From NCBI GenBank assembly GCA_007922225.1, contig ML680047.1, positions 397,686 to 461,685 of the forward strand: 64,000 nucleotides of DNA. The letters are read 5' to 3'. Positions 62,136 to 64,000 of the stretch are shown in pieces. Numbering within the stretch: the first letter of the stretch is position 1; each line of letters opens with the position of its first letter. Under the pieces are notes generated by a model. The model searched no databases and was not told the origin of the DNA. It saw only the letters and a list, made by a program, of their open reading frames with translations. The translations under genes were made by a program, and so were the position numbers. The stretch comes from Emydura subglobosa (Eukaryota; Chordata; Testudines; Chelidae).

Positions 62136-64000
62136 CTGCAAACGTGTGGGCAGCCAGGTCAGCCGCAGCTCCCAGCACAGCATTCGGGATCCCCATGCCC
62201 CAGGCCTGGGCCTGCCCCGGCCCCCACCTCGGCAATTGCAGGGAAGGGGGGGGGGATGTGGGAACCTGGGGCCATAGGTCTTGATTACACAAAATCAGAC
62301 TTGGGAGCTGCAGGGCGTGAGTTCGGGACTGCGTCGTTACACCGGATTGGGATCAGGAGGGACTCAGAGTAGGAATAGCAGGAGCTAGGGGTCAGCATTG
62401 AGGGGCACTGGCAGAACTGGGGGGAGGCCTGGGGCTGGGATCGCAGGGGCTGTGGGTCGGGGTTGAGGGGCACCGGCAGAGGTGTTTTTGTGTGTGAGTG
62501 TGGGGGGGGGGTGGGAGCTTTGCTTCCTTCCTGGCCCGTTAGGCCTCTGGCCGCTCAAGGCAAGGTCTCAGTTACACCCGACACTAAGCGTCTCGCTACT
62601 TGCCAGGGCTGGACACCTCGTCCCCGGGACTCAGGAGAGACGCCTGGACGGACGAGGAGGGCCTGACACCTCGTGTTGGACAGGAGCAACTGCAGCTCTC
62701 GGTAGGATGCTGGCTTTAGTGGGGCAGGGGCCAGACCCCTTTGCGGTGTCACCCCATGGCATGGCCTGGGGCAGGCCTCTCCCGCCGTGCTCTGGGCCGG
62801 GGTCACACCCACGGTGCCCTGGGCTAAGGGGTGCACAAGCTGCTGGCACCTGCTGTTTGCAGGCATGGCCCGGTTTGCAAAAGCTGCCGGCTCCCGCTGA
62901 GCTGGTGGGCCACGCGCTCCTAGACGCTGGCCCCGGGAGAGAGGGGACGTTGCCTGAGAGACTCTGGCCCCACCGTGGCACCGGCCTGGCCTGACCCCCA
63001 GCTCCCGCCCCCCGCATGGCTCCATCCCTGCTGGAGCAGTGCCCAGCCATCTGTCCGTCCGGACATGCACGCCCACTAACTGCAGCAAACCCCGTCCGTC
63101 CGTGTGCCCCGCCTGGCTGAGTCACTTCCCCTCCCTCCCCAGGCCCAGTTCTGAGCCGGGCCCCCTCCTTCCAGCCAGCGCTCAGCTGTCCCAGTCAAGC
63201 ACCCTCCAGGACCCGTGAGCTCCTCTGCTTCCTCCATTTCCAGCCCCACCTCCTGCCCCACGAGGCCCCCACAAGCCCTCCCCCAGCTCCCTGCCCTTTC
63301 TCCCACATCTCTGAGCCAGACCCCACAGCTCCATATCTCCCTCCCCCCAGTGCAAAGCAGCAGATGCTTTTTGCTTGGTCTCCATCTCTGGGGGGAGCCT
63401 ATCCTCCTCCCCCACCCCCCGGTCCCTGAGTGCTGCAATCCACCCATGCCTTCCCCAGACATCAGGCCGAGGGGCACCCCTCAGCACAGTCACGCCAGCA
63501 GGCGGGGGGGTGGGGAGTCTCACGGAGTCAGTCCTTCCTCCCACATGTCAAGGGTGGGGCAGAGCCCCAGGAGCCACCCCAGCCCCCGCCTAGGCTGTCC
63601 TGTGCCCTGCGGGGGGGTGGGGGGGAAACCTGGTGTAAATTCACTTTCAGTCACACAGTAATTTTGGGGTTCATCTGTGCCTCTGTCAGTCCTGTCACAA
63701 AACAGCTGGGGTGGGCTGAGGGGCCTGGGGCTGGACTAGCAGGACTGTGGGTCAGGACAGCTCTCCACACTGCCCCCGTCTCTGTGCTGCTCAGCTCTCC
63801 CCCATACCCCCCCGGTCCCTGTGCACCCCAGCCTGAGCCCCCCCTCCCCGGTCCCTGTGCACCCCAGCCTGAGCCCCCTGCTCTCCTCTACCCCCACCCC
63901 CCATGCAGCCCAGCCTGAGCCCCCTGCTTCCTCCCACTGCCCCGCACTGCCTGCCCAGCTGAACCCCCGCCACCCCCGCTCTCTCACCTGTGGTGGGGAA
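62136..64000 (-). other. INHA intron / upstream region
   Basis: No signal-peptide exon was recognised on the minus strand, so the first INHA exon probably lies past the window edge. A C-rich minisatellite is present at 63809-63935. Confidence 0.5.
63809..63935. repeat. C-rich minisatellite
   Basis: Three diverged units of roughly 40-50 bp built around GTGCACCCCAGCCTGAGCCC. Confidence 0.75.

Overview
This is a vertebrate nuclear window, almost certainly from a non-avian reptile and most probably a turtle. The evidence is spliced genes with GT-AG introns, GC-rich CpG-island promoters, and a repeat load made of CR1 LINEs, hAT-type DNA transposons, a DIRS-like retrotransposon, LTRs and old CORE-SINE (MIR) copies. 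No bacterial, phage or CRISPR feature is present.

Three protein-coding genes can be supported. (1) STK11IP (LKB1-interacting protein 1), + strand: a CpG-island promoter at 1-2690 and 24 coding exons from 2699 to 32650. All exons were placed by splice sites, phase continuity and family resemblance, giving about 1152 residues (1164 with an alternative donor). (2) A gamma-subfamily connexin, + strand: a probable promoter and non-coding first exon in a second CpG island (about 50530-51900), then one large coding exon (55253-56435) that probably splices over 152 bp to a tiny terminal exon. (3) INHA (inhibin alpha), - strand: its last exon at 61374-62135. The first exon was not found and probably lies beyond the right edge.

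Layout. 1-2690: STK11IP CpG island with a TATA-like box, a six-unit minisatellite carrying ETS-core motifs, a second tandem repeat and a 100-base assembly gap. 2699-33420: STK11IP; its large introns hold CR1 copies, an LTR nested in a CR1, MITEs and hAT elements. 33421-50500: a gene-poor, repeat-rich interval with CR1 copies, a hAT element inserted in a CR1 with a perfect 8-bp duplication, a broken DIRS-like element split by a solo LTR with a 4-bp duplication, and a long GT microsatellite. 50530-56600: connexin gene. 56600-61370: non-coding sequence between the connexin and INHA. 61374-64000: INHA last exon, then its intron or 5' region.

The genes do not form a pathway. STK11IP is a cytoplasmic/lysosomal LKB1 partner, the connexin is a gap-junction channel subunit, and INHA is a secreted TGF-beta-family hormone subunit. 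The shared feature is conserved synteny: STK11IP and INHA are neighbours in mammals too, but mammals have no connexin between them, and the relative orientation differs here.
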